Shown here in pieces: positions 24,384-36,546 of a DNA stretch of 64,000 bases. The position numbers and the translations under genes were made by a program. The stretch comes from Chamaecrista fasciculata. Taxonomy: Eukaryota; Streptophyta; Magnoliopsida; Fabales; Fabaceae. The notes below the pieces were generated by a model. It did not search any database. It worked only from the letters and a program-made list of their open reading frames with translations, and was not told where the DNA came from. Position 1 is the first letter of the stretch, and each line of letters opens with the position of its first letter. The stretch lies in contig QANZ01015150.1 of the NCBI GenBank assembly GCA_003254925.1, forward strand, positions 48,539 to 112,538, written 5' to 3'.

Positions 24384-25579
24384 GATATAATAAGCAAAAT
24401 GTTTATATATGGCGTCTAATTCAGTGTGAGGGTGAGACCTTTTGTTGTCATGGTGATTTATATTTTAAAATATTGTCTTATGTGAAAATATGTCTTACCG
24501 AGCCAGGGATTGTGGTTAAGCGGTGGGCTTCATGTTAATTAGAGTCTCCACTATGTCGTGTATCTATCAATTAAAAATTTGTCTCTTGTCAATCAATGAA
24601 ATGTTGCTTTAATTTATTGGACCATTTGTTTTTTAGGTAAAAAGAAAGGCACTGTCACTCGAATGGTCTCTTTTTAATATTTCCAAGTCGTTTAAGCAAA
24701 TTAACAAACTAACAAAACCTGTTTTTAAAAAAAAACAACTAACAAAACTAAAAAAAAAAAAAGAACGATTACAATAGGTTTATTCTTTCAACAAATGAAC
24801 GAAACAAAACAAAGTTAAACCTTGCAAAAGAGGTGATAATAAGGTGATAATAATAACATATACTTCTTAGTAGACTGAGAATTGAATATTTATACGAAGG
24901 TGAAATTTTCAAATAAAAACAAGAAAAGGGACATGAAAGGAAATCTTGTACAAAAAATGGAAAATATATGGAAAGAGATGGAATTAAAACAATTGGAATA
25001 CTAAGGAAGGAATAGGTCGCTATCAATATTGCTATCAACCATCAAAAAGAGGATGGAATAGGCCGATATCACGATCATAGGTGAAAGAGAACTTGTTTCC
25101 CACGTAGAGTAAGAACTGGATAACTGTACCTCTGTCCTTGCCTACTAATAATATTCGACAATCTATTATTTACGAGTTTTTTTTATATAAAAATTAAGAT
25201 CTTAATAAATAAAATTAAATCAAATTTGAAAATAAATTTGAGATCAAAAGGTTAAAAAAATATGAAAAATTAGTCATAAACTTACTACAATTTGAAATTA
25301 TTTATTTTGATGACAATTTCAACTTTTGTGCAAAAGTAACTCATATGTAAACAATTCTTACATTAAAATTTCAAAAAAAAAAATGATTAATTTTACTTGT
25401 TTAATCATAAAACTTACTTTCCATGTTCCACTAGACCTTATTTTTTGACATTCTTAATTAGATAGAAAATTACCGGTTAAAAGCAACAGGTGACTCTAGA
25501 GTCATCGCATTTAACTATTTAAACTTGAAATAAAAGAGATTATATATATAATCATATTTAATAGTTTATGAAAATATAT
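24384..25579. other. Intergenic, downstream of PKS copy 2
   Basis: AT-rich DNA with A runs. It presumably starts with the 3' UTR of copy 2. No gene or element was recognised. Confidence 0.5.
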
Positions 25580-25769
25580 GATATAAATGTAAATACAAAA
25601 TAGGAGATTTTCTCGTTAATGGTAAGATGTGTACACGTGAGTTTGGGGGTAATGATCAGTGTATATTGTGTGGGAGTGGGACAACAATACGACAATGGTA
25701 ACATCATGATTCATGCATGAAGGAAGCTTTAATTACGCCACTAATCTCACGTGCTTAAGAATAAATTTT

Positions 25770-25953
25770 TTGTTGTTGTCCAAAGTATCCCCAACCCAAT
25801 GGGGCGATGGACTAAAGATTAATCCTCCGCGGATCTGAGCTTCATTTAAGGGTTTGTCGTTGGCCAATTGGTTGCTGCATACACAAGGCGGGGATCGAAC
25901 TCCCGACACTTATTTAAATGACCTAGTGAGCTAACCACTAGACCAACCAAGCT
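25770..25953 (-). mobile_element. Au-type SINE
   Basis: On the minus strand, a tRNA-like head has an A box (TGGTCTAGTGG, 25936-25946) and a B box (GTTCGATCC, 25892-25900). These are followed by the body phrases GGCCAACGACAAACCCTTAA and GATCCGCGGAGGATTA and a T-rich tail (TTTGGACAACAAC). This order matches the widespread plant Au SINE family. The copy looks nearly full length. Confidence 0.75.
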
Positions 25954-26144
25954 TCATAAAATCATTTTTATTAGATAATAGTAATATTTTGTAGAGTTTT
26001 GTAAAAAAAAAAGTGTAGACACTTAGTAATTAACTTTAACTAATTATAATATGTCAACGATTAACGCCTTAGTACATTATAAAAGCAGAATTTCTATGAT
26101 TCAACAAATAATAAAAAAAAAAGTGTTAAGATCAACCTCCATTA

Positions 26145-26611
26145 TTTTTTTTTTGTAATACGAAGAGGCCTAAAGGCCAAAACATAAAAAACTAAAATTC
26201 TAAAAATTTCTGGGCAAAACAGAGCGTATAGTATCACTAAACAACCTTCACGAAAGGTATGAGCAACCTTCATCATCCAATCTTTCTACAACCACAAGAG
26301 GATCATTCTGAGAATACCACCACCATGTCCCGCATTCAGGTTACCCATATTATGGTTGATTAGATTTACAGCACCAAGAGAATCCGACTCAACCTCCAAA
26401 AGTCTAAACCCTAAGTCCCAAGTCAATTTCAAGCCCTCACAAATACCCTAAAGTTCAGCTTCCAACACATTATAAGTACATAGGTTTCTCGCAAAGCCTC
26501 TCATCCAATGCCCATCAAAATCTCTAAAGACACCACCACATATCCAATGCCCATCAAAATCTCTAAAGACACCACCACATGCCGCACCGTACATGACCTT
26601 TGCAGACAGCT
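26145..26611 (-). mobile_element. 5'-truncated LINE, RNase H part
   Basis: Read on the minus strand, the segment encodes a piece of a plant L1-type RNase H domain: CGGVFRDFDGHW, then LEAELQGICEGLKLTWDLGF (catalytic Glu) and LLEVESDSLGAVNLI (catalytic Asp). It ends in a poly(A) tract at 26145-26154 (T run on the plus strand). TCAACCTCCA with T-rich sequence occurs at both ends (26132-26145 and 26612-26626, one mismatch), a probable target duplication. It is a dead 3' fragment. Confidence 0.7.
26503..26580. repeat. In-frame 39-bp tandem duplication
   Basis: Two exact 39-bp units (26503-26541 and 26542-26580) lie in the LINE fragment. The unit is 13 codons, so the CGGVFRDFDGHW segment is repeated without changing frame. 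Confidence 0.9.
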
Positions 26612-26960
26612 TCAACCTCCAGTATTTTATTTGGATTCAATGTTGAATGAAGAATTCTTGCATACGTCATTTGATATTTTTTTGGTAGACAGAAAATATT
26701 TTGATATATTGATCTGATGATAAAGAAATTCTGCCATTGAATATCTTTTAAAAGTATAATTTGATATGTATATATACACAGGCTATTTAAATATGTAATA
26801 TATGTTATTGGTAAATGGTAAGAACATTTTTTTTTTGATATTTTGATTTAATTTCAAATTAGTACTCTTATTTCTAAATTTTCATCATTACCCCCAAACT
26901 CACGTGTACACATCTTACCATTAACGAGAAAATCTCCTATTTTGTATTTACATTTATATC

Positions 26961-29021
26961 AACTCAATTGATTAATTTTTAAATAATTAAAATTTCAAAA
27001 TATTAAAATTTTCAATGAATTATTGAATTTATATTTTTAATTCTTAAATTTAATTTAAATGGTATATTTTAGTTTTTAATTTATTGATTGGAAATAAATT
27101 TAAAATTGACCAAAATGTACAGACACTCCTAGAGTTTTAAGGCGGGTGTACATAACTCTCTTAAAATTTTAATTTGTACAAATAAAACCCTTGAGTTTTC
27201 TATAAATAGCACCTTTATATTAAACTTCTGTTAATTATTATATTAGTTTTTTATTTTATTTTTAATATTTATTTATTGTCAATTTTAAGTTTAATGTTTT
27301 ATATCTTAAGTGATTTTACCTTCTGTTTTTATTTTAGTTAAATATTGATGATATATTTTACATGGTTAAAATATTAATAAAAAGGTTTAAAAAATTTAAA
27401 TTTTAATTCAAATTAAAAACTATATTAAAGACTATATTAATTTATTAAAAAATTAAATTAAAGGATATAATCAACCAAAATATTAAACTTTAAAAATAAA
27501 ACTAACAATAAATAAATATAATAGACAGAATTAAAAATTAATATAAAATTTAAAGATAAAAATAATAATTTTATCTATGATGTTGTTATATATACCTATT
27601 TTGTTCATCCAATTTTTCCAACCTGGTCTCTATTCCTTACTACAAACTTGGAACCACCCAACTAAGCCGTTTAACACCTCCAACCTTGTAGATAATGGAT
27701 GGAAATTAGTTTGGGATCAACGATGAGACATTTTTAAAAGTTATAGGACTAAAATTGCAACAAAAAAAGTTATGAGACCAAATTGAGATATTTGCCAAAG
27801 TTATGGGACCAAAGTTACAAAAAAGAAAAGTTATAAGACCAAATTGAAACCTTTACCAAAATTATGGGACTAAATGTGCACTTTAATTTTTTTTTAATGA
27901 GAACTCTATAGCCCTTGTTGTACACCCCTAAATTGTAATTATGAAAAGCTGAAATAAAAGGCCCACGACCGCATGTAATTATTGTTTTCATTTTGAGGTT
28001 TTGACTTGGTACTTCTTGTGTTCGTTCAAAAATGTGGAATGGATCAGGTAAAGTGTAAATTATTGAAGTAGCTGATCATGACTGTTCAATAAATCAGTAT
28101 AAGACCAAGTATGATCAATCAACGGCTCTGATTTGCTAATTTATGTACTTTAGCTGCCCCTACTTCAGCAGAACCGCTCCCTAAAAAATGGTGGCTTTTT
28201 ATTGATAGGATTGATAATTTATTTGTAGATTTATTTAATTTGTGCCATTATGGTACATTTTAAGGTTTTTTTTGATTTGTTAGTAGAGCATCTCATAGCT
28301 TCAAATCTATAAAAATTTATTTAAAAGTTAATTTTTAATGTTTAAAAACCTACTTGATCAATTAAAAGAAATCTTAACATGTGTCTAAGAGCACATATTA
28401 GAAGGACCCTTTTATTTGTTTGTGATCTAATCTCCACTACTTTGTGATATTCATAAAGTAGTAATATAGATAGGATTCGCAATTTATTTAAAGGGTTTTG
28501 AAATAGAGAGTTAAAGTATTTTAATATTTTATTTTTTCTTTCAGTCATCATATATATTATATAAAAAATAAAAAATTAAGAAAAAATTAGATGTACTTGA
28601 AAAAAATAAAATTCTAAAAAACAGTTGTACTTGGAAAAAAATGTTGGAAGCTTTTAACTCTCTGTATCGAAACCCTCTAAAAAAAGGTTATTTATGAAGA
28701 TTGCTCAATGGGTGTGATTGAAGTTGCTCAGAAACACACATGGAGCACGCCGTTCACAGTCATTTGTAATTAAGTGAATAAATGAATTTAATTTATATAA
28801 TATTCTAAAATTATTAATTAAGAATGCCATATCATTATTCAACCGTGTCTAACCCCACATCAGTGGAAAGTGAGTGTGTGTAAGTATTTAAGTAAGTTAT
28901 ATGAGGATAATTACTAACATTCGCGTGAGGTGTTTTATTCATTTTTACCTCTAGAAAAAAAAAACAGTGTCGAGCCATTAAAACAATTACAAATTAGATA
29001 GAAAAATTACATTAACAAGTA
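26961..29021. other. Intergenic, no gene recognised
   Basis: AT-rich. Bases 27690-27890 carry several inverted and direct copies of the phrase AAAGTTATGGGACCAAA, a common plant transposon-debris pattern. No coding region was found. A 16-base tag, AAACAGTGTCGAGCCA, occurs near 28968 and again near 29029 just before the LINE. Confidence 0.5.
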
Positions 29022-32000
29022 ATGAAACAGTGTCGAGCCAATTACGATCGTGTTTTCGAAAGGCTTGATCGTCTTCTTTGCAATGAAACTTGGAGGCTTG
29101 AGTTCAGTGAGGCCACTGTCCGGGTTCTCCCTAGGTGCTATTCTGATCATCATCCGTTGTTCTTAAACCTTGATGGGACCCGTCCTGCCTCTCACCTCAA
29201 GCCTTTTCGTTTTGAGGCTGCCTGGCTAACTCACAATCAGTTCAAGGATTTTGTCAAGGATAATTGGAACTCCTGCAATAGATGGAAGCCGAGAATTGTT
29301 CAGTTTACAGAAAAAGTTAAAGTTTGGAACAAAGAGGTGTTTGGCCACATCATGCTCAGAAAACAAAGAATCATGAACAGGTTACGGGGTATTCAAAACA
29401 ACTCTGATTTAAATAGTAATCCTTTTCTTCAGAAACTTGAAAAGGATCTTCATGATGAGCTTAATTTAGTTCTTTCCCAAGAGGAGATTCTTTGGCAACA
29501 AAAATCTAGAAGCAACTGGTTACTTAAAGGGGATAGAAATACCAAGTACTTTCACACGAAAACTATCATCAGAAGAAGACGTAATAGGATTAACATGCTT
29601 AAAGGTAAAGATGATACCTGGATTGATGATGAGAGGGTTATCAGGGATATGGCAACGGATTATTTCAAGACCCTTTTCTCTCAAGATGTGGGCTGCCAGA
29701 ATTTCTTAAGCACTAGAAAACAGTTTCCAGCTGCAGATAATCAGTTTTTGGGCAACCTGGACAGCTCCCCTTCGCTGGCCGAACTAAGGGCTGCCTTATT
29801 TTCCATGGATGGTACAAGAGCTCCGGGGGAAGACGGCTTTCCGGCTATTTTTTTTCCAAAAAAACTGGGCTGCTGTTAAAGATAGCATGATGGAAGTTGT
29901 TAGTCAAGCTTTTAAAGGCGAATTTAGCTTAGAAGACATCAATAACACTCTTGTTGTACTCATTCCTAAAATTGACAATCCGGAGTACATTAAGCAGTTT
30001 CGGCCTATCTCTCTTTGCAATGTCATTTACAAGTGCCTCACGAAAATTATTGTCAACAGGTTGAAAAGGTTTTTACCTGAGTGGATCTCCCCATTGCAAG
30101 CCAGCTTTGTCCCTGGTAGAAGCATACAAGACAACATCATCATTGCTCAAGAAATGCTTCACTCTATGAGAAAATCTAGGGGCAACAAGTCTTTTATGGC
30201 CATAAAAATCGATCTCGAAAAAGCTTATGATAGAGTTAGTTGGGAGTTTCTGAGAGGGGTTCTTACCGACTTGAATATGCCTCTTACTTTTATTAATCTC
30301 ATTATGAATTGTGTTACCTCTTCCTCTATTAATATCCTGTGGAATGGGGAGAAAACCAATACCTTTAGACCTTCTAGGGGATTGAGGCAAGGTGATCCCC
30401 TTTCGCCTTATCTGTTTGTTCTCTGTATGGAAAAACTATCCCATATCATTGAGGACAAGTTAGAGGATGGTAGTTGGAGATCCCTTAGGGCTGGTAGGTC
30501 TGGTCCCTGCATTTCCCATCTTTTCTTTGCTGATGATATTATCTTGTTTGGTGAAGCTTCTGTTGCTCAGGCTCATTGCATGATTGGTTGCTTGAATGAT
30601 TTCTGCAATGCTTCAGGTCAAAAAGTTAGTATTGACAAAACCAGAATTTATTTCTCTAAAAATACTAGACAAGATATAAGAAATCAGATTCTGGATATCA
30701 CCAACTACTCTTGTACTGATAACTTAGGTAACTATCTGGGGATGCCTTTACTTCATGGTAGGCAGACTAGAAGGGATTTTCAGAAGCTTGTTGATAGAGT
30801 TAGGAATAAACTTGCGGGTTGGAAGGCTAATTCATTGTCTATGGCGGGAAGGGTTACTTTAGCCAAATCTGTTATCTCTTCCATCCCATATTATGCCATG
30901 CAATCTACTAGAATCCCATTATGTGTTTGTAGTGAGATTGAGAAACTTCAGAGAAACTTTATCTGGGGTCATGATGAGAACACAAGGAAACTCCATACAA
31001 TTAGTTGGGATGCTATATGTAGACAAAAGGAGCATGGGGGCCTTGGAATCAAAAGGCTCCAGTATATGAATGATGCTTTCCTAATGAAGATCGGGTGGAA
31101 GGTGAGAAGTGACCCTGAGAATATTTGTAGTAAAGTGCTTGCTTGTAAGTATGGTAGAGGGGAGGACCTGTTTAGATATATTATGGTTAAAGATGGTGAC
31201 TCTCTTCTTTGGAAAGAGCTTGGCAAGCTTTGGAGCAAGTTAAATAATGGTCAATGTTGGAGTATTGGTGATGGCCTTAGCTCAAATTTTTGGACTGATA
31301 TTTGGGGGAAAGGTAGCAAAAGTATTATTGAAGAGATCAATATGTCTATTCCTTTTGGGTTCTTAAACCAGAAAGTGGCTGACCTGACTACTGATGGTAG
31401 GTGGAACCTACACTTTCTTCGTCCTATATTGGGTGATGGGATTCAAAGACTCTATTCTGAAGTTGTGCCTAGGATTAGTTTAGGTAATGATCATATTAGA
31501 TGGCTGCCTTCGGGGAATGGTGAATTCACTGTTAAATCTACTTATAACATGTTGGTTAGGACTGACCCCCCTAACAGACTCTTTAAAATGTTATGGAAAT
31601 TAAATGTGCCTGAGAAAATTAGAATTTTTATCTGGAGACTGGCTCATGACAGATTGCTTACCAGAGAAAGATGCAACTGCTGGTTTGGTGCCTCTGATAG
31701 GTGTCACAGATGCCCTGATCAGGTGGAAACCACTCTTCATGTGCTTAGGGACTGCTATTTTGCTGCTGACCTGTGGAATAAGTTTTTGCAGCCAAGTCAA
31801 GTTATTTCTTTCTTTAATCATAATTTATTTGACTGGATTTATGCCAATCTTAACAATAATTTCTCTAGTAATTTGCAGTTTACTTGGAGTCAAATGTGGG
31901 CTATCAATACCTGGAATATTTGGAGATGGAGGAATGATGCTCTCTTCAATTCCAGCGTCAACATTCCGAGAGACCCTTTTATTAGTTCCTGTACCACAAT

Positions 32001-32586
32001 TAAGCAGTATAATGATTGTTATGATCTTCACTTTGCAGGGGATAAGCACATTCAGAAAATTAGAACCAGCGTTACCTGGGAGCACCCGAAGGAGGGCTGG
32101 GTGAAGCTCAACTCTGACGGCTCGTGTGACGCTGCTCGGGGTCGTGCTGGCTGCGGCGGCTTGCTGAGGAACTCGAATGGTGGCTGGCTTCGGGGCTACT
32201 GCAGATTCCTAGGTGATTGCTCTGTCATTAGGGGCGAAGCTTGTGGTCTTCTTGAAGGCCTTCTATATGCACAGGAGTTGGGGATCACCAAGCTAGAGAT
32301 TGAATGCGACTCTTCCCTGCTTGTTTCCGCCGTGTCAGATTCTCGGCCACTTGGAGCTGATATCAGCTCGATTATTCGTCTGATTGTGTCGATTTTGGGT
32401 AGTTTCGAATCATGGTCTATTCGGCACATTTGGAGGGAAGCTAATGGTTGTGCGGACCTTCTTGCTGCGCTGGGTCGCGAGGAGCATGACGGCGATGTTC
32501 GGAGATTCGAGCACCTTCCTTCTGCTGAGCTGCGTGCTGCCTTGCTTCGCGATGCGCTTGGGTTAGGGATGGAGAGAGTAGTGTAG
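29022..32586 (+). pseudogene. LINE ORF2: endonuclease end, reverse transcriptase, RNase H
   Basis: The first part (29022-29879) has the endonuclease C-terminus (RLDRLLCN...YSDHHPLFL). The second frame (29809-32586) carries reverse transcriptase (QFRPISLCNVIYKCLTK, KIDLEKAYDRVSWEFL, GLRQGDPLSPYLFV, catalytic FADD at about residue 239), a zf-RVT region (NGEFTVKSTY...CHRC, about residues 568-660) and RNase H (NSDG, GEACGLLEG, ECDSS, ANGCADLLA, about residues 765-880) with its four acidic residues present. The two frames are separated by a one-base offset at the 8-T run at 29848-29855. Apart from this shift the coding region is open, so the copy is fairly young but inactive, also because its 5' part is lost. 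Confidence 0.9.
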
Positions 32587-32710
32587 GGTTGGCTGCTGGC
32601 TGCTCGTGTGTGCTGCTCGCTTTTTTCTTTCTTTTTTCTTTGTGTTTTTTTGTTCTTTTTTTTTGTTGCTTTGTGGGCCTTTGCCCATCGATGCCTACCC
32701 AAAAAAAAAA
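29022..32710 (+). mobile_element. L1-type LINE, 5'-truncated
   Basis: A non-LTR retrotransposon body begins inside the endonuclease domain and ends in a 10-A tail (32701-32710) after GGCCTTTGCCCATCGATG, a typical plant LINE 3' end. ORF1 and most of the endonuclease are missing. A clear target duplication was not found; AATGAAAC occurs at 29020-29027 and near 32747, but the second lies beyond the tail. It has the same orientation as PKS copies 2 and 3, between which it lies. Confidence 0.85.
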
Positions 32711-32810
32711 TGCAAAAAAGAAAATTTAATTAGTAAAACTTTATTTAAAATGAAACTAGTAATAAAAGAACAAAATGAAAATATAGTTTTATATTCCTTT
32801 GAGTGTGATA

Positions 32811-32843
<33 letters not shown>

Positions 32844-34640
32844 AAAGCATCAAATAGCGGTAAACACGTAAGGGGAATCATAATACCTTTTTTTAACTAA
32901 TGATTAATTGAAATATTGATCTTAACTAATTTTTTGTCATATATAATATAGGATCTCACTTTAATTTTGTGGTTGTGTACTTGTGTAAATTATTTTGTTA
33001 CCATTTAAATCCTTTAATTTTTTCTTCCATGATTCACTAAATGATATTAAATTGAATTTGAAATTTAAAGTGAAAAATAATGGACAATTATATAGGTTTC
33101 AAACTCACTTTCGAGCTTGAATTTATCTCATTTCTTGACAACAACTAAACCAAAAAAAAAAATCGTTAAGAGTAATTTGTAGCTTTGAACTTGATACATT
33201 TAAACTTGAAATGATTGATATATGACCAACTTATTCATTTAACTGTGAAAAAAACGATCCACTTTTGAGACTCGATCCTTGTTTGTTGATGTATCCAATA
33301 ATAGAGAAAAAGAACTTATCAAAAACAAAATGTAACTCTGAAATAGTCGCATTTGAACTCAAATTGAGAGAGATTGATATATGGTTACACTAAATTGTTG
33401 TGGCCAAAAAGTGAAAAATTATAAAAAAAAATATAGGATCAATTTGTAACGAAAATATAAGGACTGAATTGATATTCACCCTAAACATGTAGGACCAAAA
33501 GTGTAATTTGATGTATTTTCTTTTATGATTTTTAATATTTAATAAAATATGATATGATTAGGATAATATCTATGTAATATGTCAACAAAATAAATTCATG
33601 TATCGTGCTAACGTACAGTTAAATTAAATTCAACAACAATTTTGTTTCAATGATTTTGAGAGCTCAAGGACTTTTTTTGACACCATTCAAACTTAAGGAA
33701 CCAATTTGAATTAATTGAAGTTAAGGGACCATTATATTACTTTAACCTAATAGAAATTTATTATATTGGAGATCATGAAAAATAACACTACTTGATGAAT
33801 TGCACATATATAATGTAAAATATTAATTGCTCAAATTCTTCATTAATCTTAGCTAAGTTGTGAAATGAATAAAATAAACTATTTAATTACAAGTAGAAAA
33901 CTAAGTAATAAAACTATTTCATTATATATATGTCCATCCAACTAGTGGTATTCTACTAAAATATAGTTCATATAATTTATTTGTAATGTTAGATCCTAAC
34001 TTAAAGTATCAGTATTCCATTATGAATCAGGTCTACATCGATATACCTCTGATAGTAGTTGGATCAAACTCTATGATTTGTCTTTATTATCTTCACCCAC
34101 ATGTAGGAGATGTCCAAATATATGCATGGTTCATATGTACATTCATACTTTCGCCTTAAAATGATTCCTTATGCGACTTTAGTCAACAAATCTCTTACAC
34201 TAATTAAGAAATCAATAAAATGGATAGAAACTACACTCATACTTAAGGAATGGGTGGAACCCATGAAGTATGGATACTCACAACAATACGGGAGACTGAC
34301 TACAAGAACACAAACACATCAATACATTAAATTCTTAAAATTATATTATATGACATAATATATATATTTAAAATTCCATAATTTTCTATAAAAATTGTTA
34401 AATTTACAATATTTATTTATAATATATATCATACATGTTATTATTTTTTATTGTTTATCATGTTAAAATGACAAAAAAATTATCTTTATATTCTGAAATT
34501 AAAAAATATGTATAGTATAAGCATTGTACGAGTGTGATATGAATATGCATTCAACGTGGCGATACATGCTTCATTGGATTGAAAAGTATATTATATGTTT
34601 ATGAACAATATATGGACGATGGCTCTCCACTAGACTGTGT
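32711..34640. other. Intergenic, upstream of PKS copy 3
   Basis: AT-rich with an (AT)n tract at about 32810-32836. No coding region was recognised. ATTGATCTTAAC occurs at 32915-32926. Confidence 0.5.
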
Positions 34641-34652
34641 TTTGAAAATTAA

Positions 34653-34741
34653 AGATTGAACCTTAACTTCTTCACGGTATCATTTTCGACTGAAGACATT
34701 ATTTTATTAAGAAACGTGAAGCCCAAGTTCCCCTACAAATA
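34653..34741 (+). promoter_or_regulatory. Promoter of PKS copy 3, altered TATA box
   Basis: GATTGAACCTTAACTTC (34654-34670), then AAACGTGAAG (34712-34721), then GCCCAAGTTCCCC followed by TACAAATA (34734-34741). The other copies have TATAAAT or TATAAGT at this place, so one T-to-C change has weakened the TATA box. Confidence 0.65.
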
Positions 34742-34854
34742 GAAAGGGCTTTCCCGTTATTGAAATAAGCAAATAAGAGGCATACTTGTCTTCACGAAAG
34801 CCAGTGCTCTCTGTTTTCTAGTAAATTAAGGAGAGCCAATTTATCAAATTGCAA

Positions 34855-36159
34855 ATGGAAGAGGGAAGAAAGGGATTCGCCACAGTTCTTGCCATTGGCA
34901 GAGCTAATCCTGCAAACTTCATAATGCAGGATGACTACCCTGACTTCTACTTCCGTGTCACCAACAGCGATCACTTGGTCCCTTTGAAGCAGAAGTTCAA
35001 GCGCATGTGTATGTATAGTTTATATCCATATATATAATATTCTTTCTTTCCCACCCAGTCTTTTCATATGTCTTTTGTTATGTCATTATATTTCTGTGCA
35101 TGCATTGAACTAATGCGGCAAAAATATATATATATATGTACAGGTGATAATTCCATGATCAAGAAACGCCACTATTTGATTGACGACGAGATTTTGAAAA
35201 AGCACCCAAACTTATGCACCTTGGGAGCTAATTCATTGGACACACGTAGAGAGATTGTGACTGAGGCTGTTCCCAAACTTGGAAAGGAAGCTGCCTTGAA
35301 AGCATTGAAAGAATGGGGCCAACCTTTATCAAAACTGACTCATCTCATATTTTGCACTTCTTCATGCATTAACAGCATTCCTGGTCCTGATTTTCATCTT
35401 GCTAAGATGATTGGGCTTCCATCCCATGTCAACAGACTCAACATCTATGATCATGGCTGCCACGCTGGAGGCTCTGTCCTCCGTGTCGCCAAGGCATTGG
35501 CTGAGAGCATCCCTGGATCACGTGTGCTGGCAGTGTGTGCAGAGACCATGGCCACGTCATTCCAGGCACCAAATCCAGATCACATGGACATAGTTGTGGG
35601 ACATTGCCTATTTGGAGATGGTGCTGCTGCCATGGTCATAGGTTGTGATCCAATTCCATCAGTAGAGCGTCCTCTGTTTGAGGTAGTGTTGGCTCAACAG
35701 ACAACAGTGGGTGGATCTGAGACTGCAATTCATGGACATGCAACAGAGAAAGGACAGATATATTATTTGGGGAAAGAGATTCCATTTTGTGTATCAAGCA
35801 GTGTGAAGAAGTGCATGGTGGATGCATTCAGCTCACTTGGGATGGAGATGACTGATGGAGATTGGAACTCATTGTTCTATGTGGTGCATCCAGGTGGGAA
35901 AGCTGTATTGAATGGGCTTGAAGAAGAGCTGAAGTTAAAGGAAGAGAAGTTAGTAGCAAGCAGGAACATATTGAGAGATTATGGGAACATGTGGAGTCCA
36001 TGTGTGATCTTTGTGTTGGATGAGATGAGGAAGAAGTCATCAAATGAAGGAAAGAGTACAACAGGAGAAGGATGTGATTGGGGTGCTCTCTTAACCTTTG
36101 GGCCTGGACTCACTGTGGAGACAGTTGTGTTGCATTCTGTGTCACTTAAAGACTACTAA
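34855..36159 (+). CDS. Type III polyketide synthase, copy 3
   Basis: Exons 34855-35008 and 35144-36159 are joined across a 135-bp GT-AG intron splitting the Cys52 codon, giving 389 residues. It starts MEEGRKG instead of MAEGRKG. It also differs from copy 2 at Val35, Asp39 and Ile340; none of these is a catalytic residue. The triad Cys157/His300/Asn333 and Phe208 are intact, as are the unusual Trp335 and Met187. The ATG lies in GCAAATGGA. An AATAAA lies at 36293-36298, about 135 bases after the stop, a plausible polyadenylation signal. Its altered TATA box suggests different expression from its sisters. Confidence 0.95.
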
Positions 36160-36292
36160 GTTAATTGAGTACTGTATCATGGATCTTCATGAGTCATGAC
36201 CACCCCAAATAATGTGGTATTTCTAAAATTTTAAATGTATCATCAAATAATACATATATGTTATCTGTTTCTTATGTCACGCCCCAATTCTC

Positions 36293-36298
36293 AATAAA
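36293..36298 (+). terminator. Possible polyadenylation signal, PKS copy 3
   Basis: AATAAA about 135 bases after the stop codon, followed by A-rich DNA. The position fits a plant 3' UTR, but the motif is common in AT-rich sequence. Confidence 0.4.
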
Positions 36299-36546
36299 AA
36301 AAGAAAAAATTAATATATATAGATCAACCATAAGTTATTTGGCTTTACAAAAGTGTAGCTTATTCATCTCTTCAAATATATTCCCTTCAGAAGTTTTCAA
36401 TTTTTTTTATTTAATTTGTTTAGTAAAGATTGGAAAGAGGTTGTAGAGAATTGAGGCTTCTTGGAATGATTACTAAAATTTAAATTAATATAAAATTTCT
36501 TATATTCTTATTATAAGATTTTTTTTTAATAATTAAATGACATGGG

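Larger units (their letters stand above)
25580..26960. repeat. 1.38-kb segment bounded by perfect 77-bp inverted repeats
   Basis: Bases 25580-25656 and 26884-26960 are exact reverse complements over 77 bp, starting GATATAAATGTAAATACAAA on the outside. Between them lie a SINE, a LINE RNase H fragment and AT-rich DNA. No clear target duplication flanks the arms (AAAATATAT on the left, AACTCAATT on the right) and no transposase is present. It could be a TIR element with nested insertions or a recent inverted duplication. Confidence 0.85.

Noticed and set aside
25580..26960. CRISPR-like or phage-type repeat
   Set aside because: This is a plant nuclear sequence. The repeats are one inverted pair with no regular spacers.
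32196..32702. Minus-strand frame over the LINE RNase H
   Set aside because: It is the antisense shadow of a clear RNase H domain.
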